NCBI RefSeq assembly: GCF_009792895.1
Contig: NZ_WSSC01000001.1
Span: forward strand, 558,001-622,000
From: Pigmentibacter ruber
GTDB taxonomy: Bacteria; Bdellovibrionota_B; Oligoflexia; Silvanigrellales; Silvanigrellaceae
Length of the DNA stretch: 64,000 nucleotides
Reading direction: 5' to 3'
The notes beneath the pieces were generated by a model that saw only the letters and a list, made by a program, of their open reading frames with translations, did not search any database and was not told where the DNA came from. The position numbers and the translations under genes were made by a program. Positions 9,346-18,476 of the stretch are shown here, one piece after another. The stretch's first letter is position 1; every line of letters begins with the position of its first letter.

Positions 9346-10368
9346 CTAATAAAGTTCAGTTTGATCCTTTGCCATTGCTTCAAAAAAAGTATAAGTCATA
9401 TAAAAATCTCCGTTATCTCCAGCTCCTTCACTCCAAGAATTTCTTATTTTGAGTAATTGCTGAGTATCATCATAGCCTATTACTATAACTTCATGACCAT
9501 CTTTTGCATCGGAAGGACAATAGTTAATTTCACTTTCAGGTTGTTTACATGCCCATAAACCACCTGAAGTTGATGTAAAATTTATATTTAAATCAAAACC
9601 ATTAACAGAAATTTTATTACCGGGATAATTTGCTAATGCAAATCCAATTAATACCCTATTTCCTTTATCTATTGCTTCTTTTAAAGAGTTTAAATCTGCT
9701 TTTTGGAGATAATTATAGTTTATATGGTTTGTATATTCTTTTTTACTTATTTTAGAATAGTTCGCAGAAGAAATAGCGAAACTAGGTGTAGAATAAAATA
9801 CCCCATTACAATTATTTTTCTCAACTATTCCATAAGTTTTTAAAGGTTCTAAAATCTGACCTGGATTATCAGCTCCATTCCAAAAGTTATTTCCCAAATA
9901 TTTATTAAGAGATAATATACATTGTTGATCAATAAAGTCTGGACTATAATTTTGTATATCAGGGTATAAATTAGCTAATTTAGCATCTAAAGCTGCAGTT
10001 GAGGAAAAAGTAACACAAGTTCCATAGTTGCCTTGATCAAGAACAGGGACAAGACTCATTCCAAGATCTTTTGCATTACTGTTTTCACTGAAAGATGAAA
10101 TTCCCTGAGAATAATCTTTTTCTTCATATAAATCAAAATAATTATCCATTACTTTTTTATTTCTAAGTTTCATAGCATTTGAAGCTGTCATTTTCATAAG
10201 TCTAATTTTTTTTTCAATTCTAGCTGTAGATGAAGTTTTGCTCTTAACAATAATTGTTGTTTCTTTAGTGCCCTCTAATTGAAACATAGAATTTTCTGCA
10301 GCAAAACTTTGAAAACTTATCAAACTAAATAGAGACGCATAAAGAAATACCTTTTGTTGCCATTTCAT
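9346..10368 (-). CDS. secreted papain-family (C1) cysteine protease
   Basis: A signal peptide (MKWQQKVF then a hydrophobic run, cleavage near SFAA at 21-24) leads to a pro-region and a C1 peptidase domain. The catalytic set is visible: Q112, C118 in QGNYGTCVTFSS, H292 in DGHEVIVIGYDD and N310 in IRNSWSEG. The usual GSCWAF around the nucleophile reads GTCVTF, with Thr and Val replacing Ser and Trp. Paired cysteines suggest disulfides. The protein probably degrades prey, host or environmental protein after export. It is a tandem paralogue of the next upstream gene, from which a terminator separates it. AAGGAG precedes the ATG. Confidence 0.85.
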   Translation of the reverse strand: MKWQQKVFLYASLFSLISFQSFAAENSMFQLEGTKETTIIVKSKTSSTARIEKKIRLMKMTASNAMKLRNKKVMDNYFDLYEEKDYSQGISSFSENSNAKDLGMSLVPVLDQGNYGTCVTFSSTAALDAKLANLYPDIQNYSPDFIDQQCILSLNKYLGNNFWNGADNPGQILEPLKTYGIVEKNNCNGVFYSTPSFAISSANYSKISKKEYTNHINYNYLQKADLNSLKEAIDKGNRVLIGFALANYPGNKISVNGFDLNINFTSTSGGLWACKQPESEINYCPSDAKDGHEVIVIGYDDTQQLLKIRNSWSEGAGDNGDFYMTYTFFEAMAKDQTELY

Positions 10369-10385
10369 AAAAATCTCCTTTAGAT

Positions 10386-10412
10386 AAAAAAAATCTCCTC
10401 TAGAAGAGGAGA
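10386..10412 (-). terminator. rho-independent terminator of the upstream C1 protease gene
   Basis: A perfect inverted repeat CTCCTCT-AGA-AGAGGAG (10395-10411) is followed, on the minus strand, by eight T residues (10393-10386). It ends the transcript of the upstream protease and separates the two paralogues into independent units. Confidence 0.8.
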
Positions 10413-10425
10413 AAGTGAATTAATT

Positions 10426-11442
10426 TTACTTTAATTCTGTATGGTCGCCGACCATTGCATTAAAGAATGCATAAGTCATGTAGTAATTACCATTTTCACC
10501 AGCGGATCTACCCCATGAATTTCTAATCTTCAATAATTGTTGTTTATCGTCATAGCCAAAGATAACAATTTCATGACCAGCTTTTTGATCAGCACAGTAG
10601 TTGGTTGAATTGCCAGGTTGTTTACATGCCCATAAACCACCATCGTAGGATCTATTGGAGCCTTTCATTGTAACATCAAATCCATTTACAGAAATAGGAT
10701 CGCCATCGTTGTCTAAAAGTCCAGTTCCAATTGCTACCCTATAACCAGCTTTTAATGTTGCTTTAACTACATCTAAATCAGCTTTTTCAGTATAATGATA
10801 TGTAATTTGGCCAGTGTAACTTTTGTCACTTCTTGATTCATATTTTGCAACAGAAACTTTTTGATTTACATTTGCATATTTTGAGCCAAAGCATTGGTCT
10901 TTTGGAATTATCCCATGTTTTTTTAATGGTTCAAGGATTTCAACCGCTGTATATGCACCATTCCATACATTTTCACCAAGGAATTTTTTGAGTGCTAGAA
11001 TGCATTGTTGATCGATATAATCACCAAGTTTTAATTTAGCATCTAAAGCTGCAGTTGCTGCAAAAGTAACACAAGTACCATGCGCACCTTGGTCAAGAAC
11101 AGGTACTTTTCCCATCCCTAAATCAACAGATGTTGCGGAATTTGTGAAAGGTTGGATTCCATCAGAATAGTCTTTTTCACCACCATCTGCTTCCATTTTT
11201 GCAAGAGCTTTTCTATTTTTTTCTCTAAAAGCTTCAGTAGGCACAATTGTTAACAGATGAATTCTTTTCACTCCTGTTAATCTATCTAAATCAAATGCAC
11301 CGTCAGCTTCCATTGTGCTTGATTTAATTGGAATGATCACTTCATGAGAACCTTCAATTTTGTAATATTCATGCGCATAAATAGAATATGAGCAAAATCC
11401 TACTGCAACTAAAGAAAGTTTACTAATCAAAGAAAATTTCAT
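10426..11442 (-). CDS. secreted papain-family (C1) cysteine protease, paralogue 2
   Basis: Like its downstream neighbour it has a signal peptide (about residues 1-23, ending at IYAHE), a pro-region and a C1 domain with Q118, C124 (GAHGTCVTFAAT), the His of KAGHEIVIFGYDD and the Asn of IRNSWGRS. The two proteins align over their whole length, including the unusual GTCVTF nucleophile context and the GGLWACKQP segment, so they arose by tandem duplication. A longer frame reaches 11478, but GGAGG at 11448-11452 is placed for the ATG at 11442, giving 338 residues with an N-terminal signal peptide. Substrate is unknown. Confidence 0.87.
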   Translation of the reverse strand: MKFSLISKLSLVAVGFCSYSIYAHEYYKIEGSHEVIIPIKSSTMEADGAFDLDRLTGVKRIHLLTIVPTEAFREKNRKALAKMEADGGEKDYSDGIQPFTNSATSVDLGMGKVPVLDQGAHGTCVTFAATAALDAKLKLGDYIDQQCILALKKFLGENVWNGAYTAVEILEPLKKHGIIPKDQCFGSKYANVNQKVSVAKYESRSDKSYTGQITYHYTEKADLDVVKATLKAGYRVAIGTGLLDNDGDPISVNGFDVTMKGSNRSYDGGLWACKQPGNSTNYCADQKAGHEIVIFGYDDKQQLLKIRNSWGRSAGENGNYYMTYAFFNAMVGDHTELK

Positions 11443-12304
11443 GGTAACCTCCAAAAGAATTATTAAATTAGCAAACATTCATGCAGAATTATTTTGCAAT
11501 ATTAAAATAGTTCAGTGCAATGGATCATGAGTGTTTGACTAAAAATACTGTAAAGCATAAAAAAATATTCGTAAAGATTCGTTTTATTTTGCAATTATAG
11601 TAATTTAGTAGCGTACCAAAAATATTTTTATGAGATGAAAATAGATCTAGTATTGAAGTCTATTTTAAATTTTTACTTTTTTATATAATGTTGAATTTAT
11701 TATTAAATATTTAATATTATATTATTTCATAAATTATTTTTAATTTTTTTTTTATGCTCTGTGTTTTTATCATTATAAAATGATTACCCAGCCAGAAAGT
11801 TTTCAAAATTATAAATTTATTTTAAAATTTTAATTATATTAATTTTGTAAATTAAAAATTGAGTTATAAAAATTTAAAATATAAACAAAACTTATCAAAA
11901 TATCCGTTCAATTTAATAGAAAGAATTTGATCTAAAAAAAGCGCAAAAATAATAGATTATATTTGTTATTAAAAAAAAAATTTTACTAATAGAATTTATT
12001 TCCCCTATTTTTTCATTACTAAATATGGATATAAACATGCTTTATATAAAATAATAATAATTAAAGGAAAATCAAATAAAAACAATGAACTTACTTATTA
12101 TTTATTAATTATTTCTTTTTTGTTATGTGAAGTCATAATTTTGACGAAAAAATCTCTTGAAAAATTATAAATTTCGAAATTATTAATATTTTACCTCTTT
12201 TTTACGTTTTCTAAAATATTTAAAACATTATTTTTTATCTTCAAATACCGAAATAAAAATTGGAAGTTTCGATTTTATTTGTAATTTTTATAAAGGAGCT
12301 TACG
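11443..12304. other. long AT-rich intergenic stretch
   Basis: About 860 bases between the divergent protease and REC-TPR genes. It consists almost entirely of A and T runs with frequent stops in all frames. Only promoters for the flanking genes are expected. I see no RNA gene, repeat array or coding remnant that I can support. Confidence 0.5.
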
Positions 12305-13834
12305 ATGCCTGATGGAAAATCAGAACATCTTCGAGTGGTTGTCATTGATGACCAGTTGAATATGCGTAAAGCTCTATTCAGAATATTTGATAAAACTGGG
12401 AATTATGAAGTTGAAGACTTTGGAAACGCTAAAGAAGCAATTGCTTGGCTAAAAACTCATGCAGTTGATTTAGTTATTACTGATATTTACATGTCGCAAG
12501 GTGATGGTTTTGAAGTCCTAGCATATATCCGTGGACGAGCAATGCAAAATGATATTCCTGTTTTATTCATTTCTGGTGAAGCTACAAAAGAAGATATTGT
12601 ACGCAGTGTTGATTTAGGAGTGAGCGATTATATTTTAAAACCTTTTGAAGCGCAAGATATAATTCAAAAGGCAGAGTCTATCTATGCTAAGTACAAAAAT
12701 CCACCTGAAAATATTAAGAAAGTTCGTTTTGCTGAAAGCCTTTTTTTTAATGAAAAATACGCTGAAGCTAAAAAAGAATTTTTAATTATTAACGAAAAAT
12801 TTAAACCCACTGCGAGATCTCTGATTGGATTAGCTCAAACTGAAGCTAAGTTAGGTAACATAACAGATGCATTAGAGTTAGTTAATCAAGCTATAGAAAT
12901 AAATAGCATGTATTATCCTGCTTACGCAGCAGGTGCTGATATTTTATTAGGTAACAAAAAGAAAGTAGAAGCTATTCCTTTTTTAGTTAAAGAATTGAAG
13001 ATTAATGGTAAACAAATTCATAGAAGAATGTTATTGGCAGATATATATATTGAAAATATTAAGACTCCTGGTAATTTTGACAAAGCTATTGAACAAATGA
13101 AACTTGCTTTGCATGATGAACCAACTGATGAAACTTTACTTTTACGTTACGCTGAAATGCTTTGGAATTCAGGAAATAAAGAAAAAGGTGTGCATTATTG
13201 CTTAAAAGCACGCAGACAAAATCCTGAGAGTACTAAATCTTTAATGCAGTTGGCTAATTTCTATATTCAAGATGGACATCCGATTAAAGCTGTTAATATG
13301 TTTTCAGACATATTAAATAAAAGTCCGAATCAGTATGATGTTTATTTATGCCGAGCTAAAATATTTGAAAAACTTAATGAGAATGAAAAAGCCATTGCTG
13401 ACCTTAATAAAATCCCTAAAACCATTGTTGTTTTAAGATTGGAAGTTTTAAAAGCAAAAGGTAGAATTTATGCAAAAATGGGTAAAATACCTGACGCTAT
13501 TGCAGCTTGTGAAGAAGTGGCAAATATGGAACCAACTGCAGACAATTTAGCTAGAGTTGGTCTGTTATTTATTCGTCTTAAAAATTATAGAAGTGCTTTA
13601 GGATGGTATGAACAATCTACTTTAATGGATCCAGATCATTCAAAATATACTTATAATTTAGGTTGTTGTTATGAAGCATTAAAGGACAAAAAGAAAGCAA
13701 TAGAATGTTATGAGAGATCTTTAAAATTAGATCCAAATGGTAAAGAAACAATAGTTGCCTTAGCAAGAATAAAAGGAACCCCCGTACCAAATTCTAAAGC
13801 GGTCTCAAAAGCAAATCCTCCAAAAGCTGGTTAG
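12305..13834 (+). CDS. response regulator with C-terminal TPR array
   Basis: A receiver domain (acidic D15-D16, phospho-acceptor D60 in VITDIYM, S90, K112 in ILKPFE) is followed by about 380 residues of tetratricopeptide repeats. Repeat-like segments include AYAAGADILLGNKKK, LLLRYAEMLWNSGN and YNLGCCYEALKDKKKAIECY. No DNA-binding or enzymatic output domain is seen, so phosphorylation probably regulates protein-protein contacts. A TTG frame opens at 12260, but AAAGGAG at 12292-12298 selects the ATG at 12305. The tail is Lys, Pro and Ala rich. Partners are unknown; similar REC-TPR proteins are common in predatory and delta-type bacteria. Confidence 0.85.
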   Translation: MPDGKSEHLRVVVIDDQLNMRKALFRIFDKTGNYEVEDFGNAKEAIAWLKTHAVDLVITDIYMSQGDGFEVLAYIRGRAMQNDIPVLFISGEATKEDIVRSVDLGVSDYILKPFEAQDIIQKAESIYAKYKNPPENIKKVRFAESLFFNEKYAEAKKEFLIINEKFKPTARSLIGLAQTEAKLGNITDALELVNQAIEINSMYYPAYAAGADILLGNKKKVEAIPFLVKELKINGKQIHRRMLLADIYIENIKTPGNFDKAIEQMKLALHDEPTDETLLLRYAEMLWNSGNKEKGVHYCLKARRQNPESTKSLMQLANFYIQDGHPIKAVNMFSDILNKSPNQYDVYLCRAKIFEKLNENEKAIADLNKIPKTIVVLRLEVLKAKGRIYAKMGKIPDAIAACEEVANMEPTADNLARVGLLFIRLKNYRSALGWYEQSTLMDPDHSKYTYNLGCCYEALKDKKKAIECYERSLKLDPNGKETIVALARIKGTPVPNSKAVSKANPPKAG

Positions 13835-13911
13835 GATAGTTTTTTTGCTTTTCTTTTGTGATTGACTTATGTTTCATATTGACATTTGCCTGTTAACAGA
13901 AAGGCTGAAAT

Positions 13912-14298
13912 ATGACACAAAATAAAAATACTGATAGATTTAAAAAAAGAGTTTCTCCAGATGAAGAACATCAAAAATGGTTGGATCGTGAAAATTTTCA
14001 AGATTTAGCAAAAATAGGAGGCGATATTTTAAAAAAAACAGTTGCGACAGGTCGTGATGTAATAAAGGAAGTAAAAGAAAATTTTCCCAAAGAAGCTACT
14101 CAATTATTAAACAAAGGGAAAGAAGAAATCCTTAAAGGACTTAGTCAGGATGTTGTAAAAAATATAATGTCTTTTGGGATTGAAAAGTTTTTTTCTGTTG
14201 CAAGGCAACATAGAATTGAGTTTTCAATTCGCTTTCGCAAAAATGAAGAAGAGACGAAGAGGGATGAATTAAAAAAAAGTAAGAGACGTGATGTTTAA
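13912..14298 (+). CDS. small charged protein of unknown function
   Basis: A 128-residue, strongly basic, mostly helical protein without signal peptide or membrane segment. The middle (about residues 40-85) has an amphipathic pattern ([20 protein letters not shown]) that could form a coiled coil or membrane-surface helix. The ends are lysine and arginine rich. The ATG at 13912 has AGAAAGG upstream. It follows the REC-TPR gene by 77 bp on the same strand and may be co-transcribed. It overlaps the convergent transporter gene by 4 bp. I do not recognise a family. Confidence 0.6.
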   Translation: MTQNKNTDRFKKRVSPDEEHQKWLDRENFQDLAKIGGDILKKTVATGRDVIKEVKENFPKEATQLLNKGKEEILKGLSQDVVKNIMSFGIEKFFSVARQHRIEFSIRFRKNEEETKRDELKKSKRRDV

Positions 14299-15569
14299 TG
14301 CTTTTTTTCTTTTACTATATCACGATAAATTAAAAATGTAGCTACTAATCCCATTGCTCCTGCAAAGGCTAACCAATATCCAGGAGCAGCTTTATCGCTA
14401 GTTTTTTCAATCAACCAAGTGGAAATGAGTGGGGTGAACCCTCCGAAGAGTGCGGTTGCTAAGCTATAAGCTAAAGAAAATCCTGTTGTTCTAATGTGTT
14501 TAGGAATAATTTCAGTTAGGGCTACTACAGTAGCACCATTATAACTACCAAATAAAAAAGATAACCAAAGTTCAACAAGAAGCATATTTGTAAAACTTGG
14601 ATTTTTTACTAGCCAAAATAATACTGGATATGCTGTGATGCAGGCTAAAAGTGAACAACTTCCCATGATTGGCCAGCGACCAATTTTATCAGATAAAGAT
14701 CCCATAATTGGAAGCCAAATAAAATTTGAGATTCCTACAAATAGACTAACAAGCAAGCTATCCTCTAATGTAAGTTGTAAAACGGATTTTCCAAATGTAG
14801 GTGTATAAACTGTAATTAAATAAAAAGTAACAGTAGTCATTACGATAAGCATCATTCCTGTAATAACCAATTGCCAGTTTAAAAGAATAGAGTGTATTAT
14901 TTCTTTAAATTTAGGATGTTTTTTTTGTGCTAAAAATTCCTCAGTTTCAAGTAAAGAACGACGAATTTGAAAAACAACTGGAATGATTAAACAACCTATG
15001 AAAAAAGGAATTCTCCATCCCCAATCAGCAATAACATCTTTTGAAAGATATTTATTGATTGCAAAACCAAGAAGAGCTGAAAATACAATTGCTAATTGCT
15101 GACTTGCAGATTGCCAACTTACATAAAAACCTTTATTTTTTGGAGTTGCCATCTCTGATAAATAAACAGAAACCCCTCCAAGTTCAACTCCTGCAGAAAA
15201 TCCTTGTAAAAGTCTACCTAAAAGAACAATGAGTGGAGCTATAATGCCAATAGTTTGATAAGATGGGGTAAAAGCTAAAAGAGCAGTGCCAGTTGCCATG
15301 ATTCCTAAAGTCAAAATCAAACCTTTTCTTCTTCCAATATGATCAATATACGCTCCTAAAAATATAGCTCCTAAAGGACGCATTAAAAAACCTGCGCCAA
15401 ATGTAGCAAATGTTAACATAAGCGAAGCATATTCACTTTGAGAAGGAAAAAATGTAGAAGAAATATAAGTTGCATAAAAGCCAAAGAGAAAGAAATCATA
15501 CATTTCAATAAAATTACCGCTAGTAACACGAATCACTGTTCCTAATTTTGATTGCTTATTTTTTACCAT
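14295..15569 (-). CDS. MFS transporter of the metabolite:H+ symporter (MHS) type
   Basis: The 424-residue protein has about twelve hydrophobic segments. The N-terminal [16 protein letters not shown] and the loop DHIGRRKGL identify the metabolite:H+ symporter subfamily of the major facilitator superfamily, to which citrate, tricarballylate, proline/betaine and alpha-ketoglutarate carriers belong. A second loop SDKIGRWP repeats the MFS signature in the C-terminal half, as expected. The N-terminus is most like the citrate/tricarballylate branch, but substrate cannot be fixed from sequence alone. It is monocistronic and overlaps its convergent neighbour by 4 bp. Confidence 0.87.
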   Translation of the reverse strand: MVKNKQSKLGTVIRVTSGNFIEMYDFFLFGFYATYISSTFFPSQSEYASLMLTFATFGAGFLMRPLGAIFLGAYIDHIGRRKGLILTLGIMATGTALLAFTPSYQTIGIIAPLIVLLGRLLQGFSAGVELGGVSVYLSEMATPKNKGFYVSWQSASQQLAIVFSALLGFAINKYLSKDVIADWGWRIPFFIGCLIIPVVFQIRRSLLETEEFLAQKKHPKFKEIIHSILLNWQLVITGMMLIVMTTVTFYLITVYTPTFGKSVLQLTLEDSLLVSLFVGISNFIWLPIMGSLSDKIGRWPIMGSCSLLACITAYPVLFWLVKNPSFTNMLLVELWLSFLFGSYNGATVVALTEIIPKHIRTTGFSLAYSLATALFGGFTPLISTWLIEKTSDKAAPGYWLAFAGAMGLVATFLIYRDIVKEKKH

Positions 15570-15749
15570 TTATAAACCTTTCATAGATTTTTACTGCAGG
15601 AAAATATTCATATTCATTTATATTGAATTCTAAATAGCGTAATTAAAAAAATCTATATATAATTATTGACTGTAAGTTGTAGAAATTTCATTAGAAGAAT
15701 TATCTATGAAAGAGTCGATAAAAATTTTTATTTATGGTTAAATTTTGGA

Positions 15750-16382
15750 ATGAAAATAGCTGTTTTTGATTTTGATGGTGTTATTGTTGATAGTTATAAT
15801 GCTATTCTTGAAGTAATAAATGAAATTTCAAGAATAAAAAAAATTCCTTCATTAAGTAAAGAAGATATTTTAAATAAAAGTACAAAAGAGTTAATAAAGG
15901 ATCTTAAGATACGTTGGTTTGAAATACCAAAATATTATAAGTTGGCAAAAAAAGTTGTTCATTTAAATAAAGATCTTATTCTCCTAAATCCACAAATAAT
16001 AGAAATGTTTCAATATTTAAATAAAGATAAAATTCAATTAATTATTTTATCCTCAAATTCAAAAAATTTAATCAAAGATATAATTCAAAAAAATTTGAAT
16101 TATATTAGTTTTATTGAAATTATAGGTGATGTTTCTCTTTTTAAAAAATCTAAAAAAATTAAGGAAGTAATGAATAAATATAAAGTAAATTATAATGATA
16201 TTATATATATTGGCGATGAAGTGAGAGATATTATTGCTGCGAAAAAAGTTTCTATTTCTTCTATAGCGGTGTTGTGGGGTAAAGAGAGTGAAGCTCTTTT
16301 ATCAAAAGAAAAACCAAATTATATAGTTAAAAATGGCCAAGAGCTTTCCTATATACTTAATGAATTTAGTAAAAAAAAGTAG
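15750..16382 (+). CDS. HAD-superfamily phosphatase
   Basis: The protein starts at the ATG at 15750 with motif I KIAVFDFDGVIVDS, which places the DxD nucleophile at residues 7-9, the usual distance from the N-terminus. A longer frame upstream (TTG 15666) adds 28 unrelated residues and is not favoured. Motif II is LIILSSNS and motif IV is IYIGDEVRDIIAAK. Together these define a HAD phosphatase of the phosphoglycolate phosphatase-like group with an alpha-helical cap. At 210 residues it is of normal size. Substrate is unknown. Confidence 0.8.
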   Translation: MKIAVFDFDGVIVDSYNAILEVINEISRIKKIPSLSKEDILNKSTKELIKDLKIRWFEIPKYYKLAKKVVHLNKDLILLNPQIIEMFQYLNKDKIQLIILSSNSKNLIKDIIQKNLNYISFIEIIGDVSLFKKSKKIKEVMNKYKVNYNDIIYIGDEVRDIIAAKKVSISSIAVLWGKESEALLSKEKPNYIVKNGQELSYILNEFSKKK

Positions 16383-16405
16383 TTAATAACTAATTAACTA
16401 CTTTT
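16375..16405. terminator. bidirectional terminator between HAD gene and tsf
   Basis: A perfect 13-bp stem (AAAAGTAGTTAAT / ATTAACTACTTTT) with a 5-base loop ends with T runs on both strands. It lies at the convergent ends of the HAD and tsf genes and overlaps the HAD stop codon. Confidence 0.7.
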
Positions 16406-16437
16406 AAATTAAAATACAATATTTAATTTACAAGAAA

Positions 16438-17379
16438 TTACATTTTGCTTGCAGCAGCTACAGTTGCAGCAACTTCTGCAGCGAAATCTTCAGCTTTTTT
16501 CTCAACACCTTGTCCTAATTCAAGACGAATAAAGGAAACTACTTTAAGATCAGAAATGCCGAGTTTTTTTCCAGTTTCTGCAACATGTGCAGCAACTGAT
16601 TTACTATCATCTTTAACAAAAAGTTGATCAACTAAACAGATTTCTTTGAACCAAGTTTTAATACTACTTGGAACTATCTTAGCTAATGCAGCTTCTGGTT
16701 TTCCTTGTTGTAAAAACTTGTTCCGAATAATTTCTTCTTCTGTTTTAATAGTTTCAGCAGGAATTTCTTGCTCATTCAAATATTGTGGTTTCATCGCAGC
16801 AGCTTGGAGTGCAACATCTTTACCGAGCTCATTTAAAGAAGAATCATTTAAATGATTTTCGATGCCAGTTCCAGCAAGTTCTACAAGAACACCAATTTTT
16901 CCACCACCATGAACGTAGGAAGTGACAAAGTTCTTTCCAGAACCAATGCGTTCAAAACGACGAACAGTGATATTTTCACCAATTTGTGCAACTAATGCAG
17001 TAGCAGCAGCTTTTACATTTCCTGTGGAATCATAATTAGCTGCTAATAACTCGTCTAAATGTGCAGGTTTTGTTGCACTGATAATTTTATGTAAATTGGT
17101 AACAAATAATTGAAAGCCATCATTTTTTGTTACAAAGTCAGTTTCACAGTTTACTTCAAAAACAAATCCAATATTATTTTCAACTACAGTTGAAACAATA
17201 CCTTCGCTAGCCGCACGTGAAGCTTTTTTCGCTGCACTTGCAAGACCCTTTTCACGTAAAATAACGACAGCTTTTTCCATATCGCCTTCAGCTGCATCGA
17301 GTGCTTTTTTGCAATCAGACATTCCAGCCAAAGTCATTTCACGTAGTTCTTTAACCATTTGAGCAGTTACTACAGCCAT
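16438..17379 (-). CDS. tsf: translation elongation factor Ts
   Basis: EF-Ts regenerates EF-Tu-GTP by nucleotide exchange. The N-terminal UBA-like domain (MVKELREMTLAGMSDCKKAL, about 8-27) and the downstream GLASAAKKASRAASEG are diagnostic, followed by two core subdomains (VFEVNCETDFV; VRRFERIG). The length of 313 residues is slightly above the E. coli protein (283). It lies 65 bp downstream of rpsB, the classic bacterial pair, with a hairpin between them. AAGGAA precedes the ATG. Confidence 0.96.
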   Translation of the reverse strand: MAVVTAQMVKELREMTLAGMSDCKKALDAAEGDMEKAVVILREKGLASAAKKASRAASEGIVSTVVENNIGFVFEVNCETDFVTKNDGFQLFVTNLHKIISATKPAHLDELLAANYDSTGNVKAAATALVAQIGENITVRRFERIGSGKNFVTSYVHGGGKIGVLVELAGTGIENHLNDSSLNELGKDVALQAAAMKPQYLNEQEIPAETIKTEEEIIRNKFLQQGKPEAALAKIVPSSIKTWFKEICLVDQLFVKDDSKSVAAHVAETGKKLGISDLKVVSFIRLELGQGVEKKAEDFAAEVAATVAAASKM

Positions 17380-17413
17380 TATGATTTCCTTTTAAAAATG
17401 TTTGTAAGCAAGA

Positions 17414-17439
17414 AAGGTGCTCCTAACGAGGAACACCTT
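17414..17439 (-). terminator. rpsB-tsf intercistronic hairpin (attenuator-like)
   Basis: On the minus strand AAGGTGTTCCT pairs with AGGAGCACCTT around CGTT, an 11-bp stem with one G-U pair. No long T run follows, so full termination is doubtful. It may stabilise the rpsB message or reduce read-through into tsf. Confidence 0.55.
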
Positions 17440-17444
17440 GGAAA

Positions 17445-18236
17445 TTAGTTTGCTTCGTCTTCGTCACGAGATTTCAAGCGTTTTACTTTTACTTGTGAAC
17501 GCCCGCTATCGGAAGAGAAAGAAGAATCATCTTTACCAGATTCTGATTTACGACGTTGCTTTCCAGCAATCGCAGCATCAGAAATAAGGCTAGCATAAAG
17601 CTTAATTGCTTTAAGGCTGTCGTCATTTCCTGGGATGATATAGTCAACACCGTTTGGATCACTGTTTGTATCAGTAACTGCAATTACAGGAATTCCTAGA
17701 CGATTTGCTTCTGCAATAGCTGTGAATTCTTTCTTTGCATCGATAACAAAAATAGCAGAAGGCAAGCCAGGCATATTTTTGATTCCACCTAATGAGCGTT
17801 CTAATTTGATACGAAGACGTTCTTTAAGAGCAACTTCACGTTTTGTAATATTGTCATAAGTTCCGTCACTCGCCATTTTTTCAATGCGTTTCAATTTAGT
17901 AATACTAGAACGAACTGTTTGCCAGTTAGTCATCATACCACCTAACCAACGGTGGTGAATATGAAACATGTTAGCTCTTTCAGCTTCTTCAACAATAATT
18001 TCTTGTGCTTGTTTTTTTGTAGCAACAAAAAGAATGTGTCCGCCTTCAGCAACAGTTTGTTCAACAAAACTTAAAGCATCTTTAAATAATTTTTGAGTTT
18101 TTTGGAGGTCAATAATGTGGATTCCATTGCGCTCACCATAGATAAATGGACGCATTTTAGGATTCCAACGGCGTACTTGGTGACCAAAGTGAACGCCAGC
18201 ATCGAGTAAGTCACGCATTTGAACTTCAATAGACAT
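17445..18236 (-). CDS. rpsB: 30S ribosomal protein S2
   Basis: S2 is a surface protein of the small subunit needed to dock S1. The sequence starts with MRDLLDAGVHFGHQVRRWNP after five residues and contains GGHILFVATKKQAQE, HHRWLGGMMTNW and the second signature PVIAVTDTNSDPNGVDYIIP with GNDDSLKAI. Length 263 is normal, with a basic and Ser-rich tail. It is the first gene of the rpsB-tsf operon and has a structured leader that is likely the target of S2 autoregulation. AGGAG lies upstream of the ATG. Confidence 0.97.
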   Translation of the reverse strand: MSIEVQMRDLLDAGVHFGHQVRRWNPKMRPFIYGERNGIHIIDLQKTQKLFKDALSFVEQTVAEGGHILFVATKKQAQEIIVEEAERANMFHIHHRWLGGMMTNWQTVRSSITKLKRIEKMASDGTYDNITKREVALKERLRIKLERSLGGIKNMPGLPSAIFVIDAKKEFTAIAEANRLGIPVIAVTDTNSDPNGVDYIIPGNDDSLKAIKLYASLISDAAIAGKQRRKSESGKDDSSFSSDSGRSQVKVKRLKSRDEDEAN

Positions 18237-18320
18237 AGATAAACTCCTACTTGGTTTATTGGTTTAACCCCTTGTAATACCTAGGTTTCGTAACCCACCA
18301 AGTTTGGGTATTACAGAGAA
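18237..18320 (-). promoter_or_regulatory. structured 5' leader of rpsB with possible pseudoknot
   Basis: TGTAATACC (18274-18282) and GGTATTACA (18308-18316) form a 9-bp stem in the leader transcript. Within its loop, on the minus strand, ACTTGGT (from 18304-18298) is exactly complementary to ACCAAGT (18256-18250), which touches the AGGAG ribosome-binding site. This would give a pseudoknot able to open or close the start of rpsB. S2 is known to repress its own mRNA in enterobacteria. That this leader is the S2 target is inference. Confidence 0.55.
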
Positions 18321-18476
18321 TGCTCTAATCAGGCTCAGAACTTAAACAATTTTTTGCTAATGAAGTCAAGGATAATTAAAATGAGCATTTACCTAGGAAA
18401 TATTTTTAGATAGTCTGCCTTTGACTTTCGCATACCCACACAGTAGGTGGGGAGCGCTAAACTAAGGAGACAATTT

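Noticed and set aside
11443-12304. Hidden gene or RNA in the long AT-rich gap
   Set aside because: Stops are frequent in all frames and no stable GC-containing hairpins or conserved RNA motifs were found.
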